Source: an uncultured Lachnospiraceae bacterium
GTDB lineage: Bacteria; Bacillota; Clostridia; Lachnospirales; Lachnospiraceae
Direction of reading: 5' to 3'
Assembly: GCA_910579425.1 (NCBI GenBank)
Contig: CAJTVL010000118.1
Location: forward strand, 1-10,118
DNA: 10,118 nucleotides
Positions 6,677 to 10,118 of the stretch are shown piece by piece. A program made the translations under genes and the position numbers. Below the pieces are notes generated by a model. It did no database searches, was not told where the DNA came from, and was given only the letters and a program-made list of their open reading frames with translations. The number at the start of each line of letters is the position of its first letter. The first letter of the stretch is position 1.

Positions 6677-7639
6677 ATGCCGGCAAGGATTATAGGAACC
6701 GGAAGCCGGCTGCCCCTGCGGGCGGTCAGCAACAAGGAGCTTGAAAAGTGGGTGGACACCACGGATGAATGGATTCGGGAGCGGACGGGAATTGAAGAGC
6801 GGCATCTGGCAGTGGAGGAAACCACTGCCTCGATGGCGGTAGATGCGGCCAGGGCCGCGATGGAGGATGCCGGGGTTGCGGCGGGAGAGATTGATTTGAT
6901 CATTGTGGGAACCGTATCTGCGGATCTGTGCTTTCCCTCTACGGCCTGTCAGGTACAGAGTGAGATTGGAGCAGACAACGCAGTGGCTTTTGACATCAAT
7001 GCGGCCTGCGCAGGGTTTCTTTTTGGCTTGTCCATCGCAGAAGCCTACATGCAGGCAGGCATGGCAGAGACGGCGCTGATCATCGGAGGGGAAACTCTCT
7101 CCAAGATGATGGACTGGCAGGATCGAAGCACCTGCGTCCTTTTTGGCGACGGGGCGGGAGCTGCGGTCGTCAAAAGACAGGAGCGCGGCCTTCTCGGTAT
7201 CGTGCAGGGGTCGGAGGGAAAAAGCGGAATGGCCCTGACCTGCAGAAACCGACCGGTCAATAACCCTCTGGTCGAAAACGATACCGCATTGGATCACACC
7301 CGGATGGACGGCCGCGCAGTGTACCGTTTCGCGGTGAAAACCGTACCTTGCGCCATAGAGAGCGCAATGCAAAAGGCAGGAATTGCCCCCTCAGAGGTTA
7401 AATATTTTTTGCTTCATCAGGCCAACCTGCGCATAATCGAGTCGGTGGCAAAAAAATTAGGCCAGCCCATGGAAAAATTTCCGACAAATCTTCAAAAATG
7501 TGGTAACATATCAGCAGGAAGCGTACCGATTTTGCTGGACGACGTCAATCGCGGCAAAATGCTGCAAAGAGGCGACAAAATCGTACTGGCCGGCTTTGGA
7601 GCCGGACTTACCTGGGGAGCGGCGGTGCTTGAATGGTAA
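6677..7639 (+). CDS. fabH: 3-oxoacyl-ACP synthase III
   Basis: FabH starts each chain by condensing an acyl-CoA primer (acetyl-CoA, or branched acyl-CoAs in some Firmicutes) with malonyl-ACP. The 320-residue protein has TTDEWIRERTGIEERH (28-43), the nucleophile Cys111 in DINAACAGF, GDGAGA (157-162), His247 in LLHQAN, and Asn277 in CGNISAGSVPI, completing the Cys-His-Asn set. ATG 6677 is preceded by GAGGAGG (6664-6670) at 6 nt. It lies 40 bases after accDA and 38 before fabT. In streptococcal operons fabT and fabH are at the 5' end, but here the pair is at the 3' end. A short A/T-richer stretch at about 7400-7520 differs from the rest of the operon. Primer preference cannot be read from sequence. 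Confidence 0.94.
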   Translation: MPARIIGTGSRLPLRAVSNKELEKWVDTTDEWIRERTGIEERHLAVEETTASMAVDAARAAMEDAGVAAGEIDLIIVGTVSADLCFPSTACQVQSEIGADNAVAFDINAACAGFLFGLSIAEAYMQAGMAETALIIGGETLSKMMDWQDRSTCVLFGDGAGAAVVKRQERGLLGIVQGSEGKSGMALTCRNRPVNNPLVENDTALDHTRMDGRAVYRFAVKTVPCAIESAMQKAGIAPSEVKYFLLHQANLRIIESVAKKLGQPMEKFPTNLQKCGNISAGSVPILLDDVNRGKMLQRGDKIVLAGFGAGLTWGAAVLEW

Positions 7640-7677
7640 AAATTTCAGGTGAACAGAAATAGGAAGACAGGGCAGAC

Positions 7678-8127
7678 ATGGAGATGTATCAGACATTAAA
7701 TACCTTATTGGTTACCTTGTTTCAGGAAATCATGAATATAGAGCAGAAAGCTCTGATCACGGGAGAATTTAAGGATATTACCATAAACGACATGCATGTG
7801 ATCGAGGCCATCGGCGTTGCAGGACCGCAGACAAGCTCCGCTGTGGCCAGGAGGCTTTCCGTCACGGTGGGCACCCTGACCAAAGCCATTGACAGGCTCA
7901 CCAGAAACAGCTACGTGCTCAGAGAGCGGAGCGATGAGGATAAGCGGCTGGTGCTGCTTTCCCTTACCGAAAAAGGAGACAGAGCCTATTTTCACCATCA
8001 GAATTTCCATAAGGAAATGGTTCGTTCGGCGCTGGACGGCTTCAGCGATAAGGAGACGGGAATCCTTGTCAAGTCATTGGGCGGCCTTGTGGACTACTTC
8101 CGTGGAGTAAGAGAGGAAAAAGGGTGA
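7678..8127 (+). CDS. fabT: FabT-like MarR-family repressor of fatty acid synthesis
   Basis: A 149-residue winged-helix protein of the MarR family. The N-terminal and C-terminal helices (about 1-30 and 100-145) would form the dimer. FKDITINDMHVIEAIG (31-46) followed by SAVARRLSVTVGTLTKAIDRL (54-74) is the helix-turn-helix with its recognition helix near 62-75, and RSDEDKRLVLLSLTEKG (84-100) is the wing. The FKDI.I.EMH.I..IG pattern, the TVGTLT recognition helix and the FHKEMV segment resemble FabT as I remember it from streptococci. FabT represses fab genes and binds DNA better when complexed with long-chain acyl-ACP. The likely operator is the array at 99-175, so the gene would repress its own operon. 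ATG 7678 has AGGAAG 11 nt and AGGG 5 nt upstream. ATG 7684 is an alternative. Confidence 0.88.
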   Translation: MEMYQTLNTLLVTLFQEIMNIEQKALITGEFKDITINDMHVIEAIGVAGPQTSSAVARRLSVTVGTLTKAIDRLTRNSYVLRERSDEDKRLVLLSLTEKGDRAYFHHQNFHKEMVRSALDGFSDKETGILVKSLGGLVDYFRGVREEKG

Positions 8128-8130
8128 AGC

Positions 8131-8412
8131 ATGATTGATAAAGATAAATTTCATGTGCTAAATTATGTCAGGAAGGAAGAATACACCGGCAGCATGGACG
8201 GTATGCGATACATGCTGAAAAAAAAGGAAAAAGAGGACGGCTCTGCGCTTGAGGTGATTATCTGGCCGGAGCCTTACTGCTTTTCCAAAACCGAAGAGGA
8301 AAAGAAGCAGCGCAGGGAGTTTGCCTTTACCCCCGAGGGGGTGATGGAGGCGGCGGACTATTTAAATGCGGTTTATCAGGAGCAAAGGCCGGTCTGGGAG
8401 AAGGCAAAATAA
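8131..8412 (+). CDS. Small charged protein of unknown function, coupled to fabT
   Basis: I do not recognise this 93-residue protein. It starts three bases after the fabT stop. The AGGG at 8121-8124, inside the last codons of fabT, gives a 6-nt spacing, so it is very probably translated with fabT as the last gene of the operon. It is soluble, rich in Lys and Glu, and has no signal peptide, membrane segment or cysteine pair. Notable segments are YTGSMDGMRYMLKKKEKEDG (18-37), a beta-like EVIIWPEPYCF (41-51), and a C-terminal FAFTPEGVMEAADYLNAVY (65-83) that looks like strand-turn-helix. A beta-rich N-terminal half with a C-terminal helix is my reading. A role in sensing lipid state or partnering FabT is conceivable only from position. 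Confidence 0.75.
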   Translation: MIDKDKFHVLNYVRKEEYTGSMDGMRYMLKKKEKEDGSALEVIIWPEPYCFSKTEEEKKQRREFAFTPEGVMEAADYLNAVYQEQRPVWEKAK

Positions 8413-8420
8413 ATTTCATA

Positions 8421-8449
8421 TTGCTATTTTCCGGTATTCTATTTATAAT
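8421..8449 (+). promoter_or_regulatory. Sigma-A-type promoter for the 8477 gene
   Basis: The -35 box TTGCTA (8421-8426) and a perfect -10 box TATAAT (8444-8449) are separated by 17 bp in an A/T-rich gap of 64 bases. Transcription would start near 8456, leaving a leader of about 20 bases. No terminator for the preceding operon is evident before it, so read-through into the 8477 gene and stopping at 8808-8838 is likely. Confidence 0.75.
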
Positions 8450-8476
8450 AAATGCAGTTAACAGAAGAAAGAACGG

Positions 8477-8782
8477 ATGGGGGAAATGAGGGTGGCACCA
8501 TTAGTTTTTGATGACCAGGCATTTAACAGGGAAGTGACTTTTTGCAGAGTATACAGTCAGGAGAGCAAGAAGAAGCTGGAAAAGCTTTTTTTGCAGAACC
8601 GTATCTCCTATTTTATTGAATGGCAGGAGCGTTCCCTGTTTTCCAGACTGTTTGGGGGAGAAAAACAGAAAGAGAAAAACGTCTTTACGGTTCGGATCAA
8701 CGAAGCGGATGTGGAGCGTGCATCCGAGCTTGCCAGAGGGATGGAAGATGTCAGGTTAAGAGGAGAAGGACAGGAAAAATAG
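8477..8782 (+). CDS. Unrecognised small protein (about 101 residues)
   Basis: I do not recognise the family with confidence. The product is basic and soluble, with one cysteine and no signal peptide or membrane segment. The layout looks like strand (TFCRVYS, 21-27), helix (QESKKKLEKLFLQNR, 28-42), strand (ISYFIEWQE), a charged loop with LFSRLFGGEKQKEK (54-67), strand (NVFTVRI), then helix (NEADVERASELARGM, 75-89). This alpha-beta arrangement recalls small signal-transducing or ACT/ferredoxin-like proteins, a structural guess only. It has its own promoter and a terminator follows, so it can be expressed alone. ATG 8477 lacks a clear ribosome binding site. ATG 8486 and GTG 8492, behind the GGGGG at 8479-8483, are alternatives. 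Confidence 0.65.
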   Translation: MGEMRVAPLVFDDQAFNREVTFCRVYSQESKKKLEKLFLQNRISYFIEWQERSLFSRLFGGEKQKEKNVFTVRINEADVERASELARGMEDVRLRGEGQEK

Positions 8783-8807
8783 CAGCTTTGCAGAAATGAA
8801 AAGAGTT

Positions 8808-8838
8808 AAAACCTCATGTGTGAAGGCATGAGGTTTTT
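8808..8838 (+). terminator. Rho-independent terminator
   Basis: AAAACCTCATG (8808-8818) pairs perfectly with CATGAGGTTTT (8827-8837) around an 8-base loop, giving an 11-bp stem whose right arm runs into five Ts (8834-8838). The A-run on the left arm means it could also work on the opposite strand. It closes the transcript carrying the 8477 gene and probably read-through from the fab operon. The rlmD-like gene begins about 15 bases later with no obvious promoter in between. Confidence 0.85.
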
Positions 8839-8852
8839 CACTTGTATTGCGC

Positions 8853-10106
8853 ATGACAGAAAGGAATCAAAAAGTGAACCGAAAGCCGAAAACAGAAAAA
8901 AAGAACCCAGAGACGCAAAGGGGGATAAAGGGACAGCAGCCCCAGAGGAAGCAGAATAAAGCCGGAGAATGTCCTGTTTATGGGAAATGCGGCGGCTGCC
9001 AGCTTTTGCATATGGAATATGAGAAGCAGCTTGCATGGAAAAAGCACCAGGTCGGCGAACTGCTGAAGCCTTATGGAAAGCTGGAGGGGATGATCGGCAT
9101 GAAGGAGCCGAAATATTACCGGCACAAGGTTCATGCGGTATTCGGGATGGACGGCAGAGGCAACACCGTTTCCGGCGTGTACCGGGAGGGAACCCACCAG
9201 ATTGTCCCGGTGGATAGCTGTCTGCTGGAGAACCAAAAGGCGGACGCCATTATCCGCACGGTCAGAAAACTCCTTCGCTCCTTCAAGATCAAGGTTTATG
9301 ACGAAGACACCGGCTATGGCCTGCTTCGCCATGTGCTTGTGCGGGCGGGGTATCGGACAGGGCAGATTATGGTGGTGCTTGTCCTGCGTTCGCCCATCCT
9401 GCCTTCCAAGAAGCATTTTGTGGAAGCGCTCAGAAAGGAGCATCCGGAGATCACCACCGTTGTAGTGAATGTAAACGATAAAAGAACCAGTATGGTTTTG
9501 GGCGAAAAGGAGCAGGTGATCTATGGCCCCGGCTACATCGAGGATGAACTTTGCGGCAAGATTTTTAAGATTTCGTCCCGTTCCTTTTACCAGGTGAATC
9601 CGGCACAGACGGAGTTCCTGTACCAAAAGGCAGTGGAGTTCGCCGGGCTTTCGGGAAAGGAAACGGTGCTGGACGCCTACTGCGGCACCGGAACCATTGG
9701 CATGATTGTGGCGGCTCAGGCCCATCAATGCATCGGCGTGGAATTAAACCGGGATGCGGTGAGGGACGCCATTGCAGGCGCGAAGAGAAACGGGATAGGA
9801 AATATTCGATTTTATCGGGCCGACGCAGGAGCGTTCATGGAGGAACTGGCCCAAAGCGGGGAGAAGGTGGATGTGGTGTTTATGGATCCCCCGCGGACCG
9901 GGAGCAGTCAGCAGTTCCTTGCATCCCTGGTAAGGCTCCGTCCTCAGAAGGTGGTGTATATTTCCTGCAATCCTGAGACGCTGGCACGGGATTTGGATTT
10001 TTTGTGCGGGAAAGGGTATCGGATGAAAAGAGGGGTTGGGGTGGATATGTTTCCGATGACTAGGCATGTGGAGACTGTGGTGTTGATACAAAGGAAAGAT
10101 ACCTAG
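8853..10106 (+). CDS. rlmD: 23S rRNA (uracil-5-)-methyltransferase, RlmD/RumA family
   Basis: An iron-sulfur, SAM-dependent enzyme that methylates C5 of uridine, probably in 23S rRNA (U1939 and/or U747 in E. coli numbering). From ATG 8853 the 417-residue product has a [4Fe-4S] set Cys40-x5-Cys46-x2-Cys49 and Cys123, SFYQVNPAQTE (244-254), SAM-binding DAYCGTGTIG (274-283), DPPRTG (345-350), catalytic Cys372 in SCNPETLARD, and the closing HVETV. About 38 basic, polar residues precede the cluster where RlmD and RlmCD proteins usually have a TRAM RNA-binding domain. RlmC also lacks TRAM, so the exact target is unsure. ATG 8853 has no ribosome binding site. In-frame GTG 8874 has AAAGGA (8860-8865) 8 nt upstream and may be the true start. 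The stop is inside the window, so the gene is complete. Confidence 0.9.
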   Translation: MTERNQKVNRKPKTEKKNPETQRGIKGQQPQRKQNKAGECPVYGKCGGCQLLHMEYEKQLAWKKHQVGELLKPYGKLEGMIGMKEPKYYRHKVHAVFGMDGRGNTVSGVYREGTHQIVPVDSCLLENQKADAIIRTVRKLLRSFKIKVYDEDTGYGLLRHVLVRAGYRTGQIMVVLVLRSPILPSKKHFVEALRKEHPEITTVVVNVNDKRTSMVLGEKEQVIYGPGYIEDELCGKIFKISSRSFYQVNPAQTEFLYQKAVEFAGLSGKETVLDAYCGTGTIGMIVAAQAHQCIGVELNRDAVRDAIAGAKRNGIGNIRFYRADAGAFMEELAQSGEKVDVVFMDPPRTGSSQQFLASLVRLRPQKVVYISCNPETLARDLDFLCGKGYRMKRGVGVDMFPMTRHVETVVLIQRKDT

Positions 10107-10118
10107 AAATCCTTGAAT

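Noticed and set aside
7409..7437. Possible internal promoter in fabH (TTGCTT, 17 bp, CATAAT)
   Set aside because: The -35 matches consensus at only three positions and it lies about 240 bases before fabT inside conserved fabH codons. Too weak to annotate without start-site data.
7450..7456. A AAA AAA slippery heptamer in fabH
   Set aside because: In the right phase, but a -1 shift stops after about 16 codons and would remove the active-site Asn277 region. No stimulatory structure was seen.
8218..8226. A AAA AAG slippery heptamer in the 8131 gene
   Set aside because: The motif is frameshift-prone, but the -1 frame ends after eight codons (GGA to TGA) and no stimulator was evident. Lysine codons in a charged loop explain it.

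Overview
The window looks like chromosomal DNA from a Clostridia member, most likely a Lachnospiraceae-type Firmicute. Supporting signs are strong AGGAGG-type ribosome binding sites, a FabK-type (FMN) enoyl-ACP reductase, a FabT-like MarR regulator and a fused AccD-AccA carboxyltransferase. Taxonomy is inferred from gene content only. All genes lie on the + strand.

Bases 1-198 are the control region. A near-consensus sigma-A promoter (TTGACA at 71-76, 17-bp spacer, TATACT at 94-99) is followed at once by an array of alternating inverted pentamers (TTTGA / TCAAA). They sit exactly 8 bp apart from 99 to 175, giving five head-to-tail 13-bp palindromes with a 16-bp period. The best copy, at 115-127, is a perfect TTTGATGATCAAA. 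It resembles the operator known for FabT, and a FabT-like gene lies at the far end of the same operon.

Bases 199-8412 hold a compact type II fatty acid synthesis operon: acpP, fabK, fabD, fabG, fabF, fabZ, accDA (fusion), fabH, fabT, then a small unknown gene. Acetyl-CoA carboxylase is represented only by its carboxyltransferase. The biotin carrier (accB) and biotin carboxylase (accC), which usually flank fabZ in related operons, are absent. The products make malonyl-CoA (AccDA), transfer it to ACP (FabD), prime (FabH) and elongate (FabF) the chain, and reduce, dehydrate and reduce it again (FabG, FabZ, FabK). The regulator would then close a feedback loop on the acpP promoter.

Bases 8413-10118 form a separate unit: a near-consensus promoter (8421-8449), an unrecognised 101-residue protein, a Rho-independent terminator (8808-8838), and an RlmD/RumA-family 23S rRNA m5U methyltransferase. 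The methyltransferase has a basic tail in place of the N-terminal TRAM domain. I saw no mobile elements, CRISPR arrays, tRNA or rRNA. The least expected structure is the phased operator array. The most notable gene-content features are the missing accB/accC and the small unknown gene coupled to fabT.
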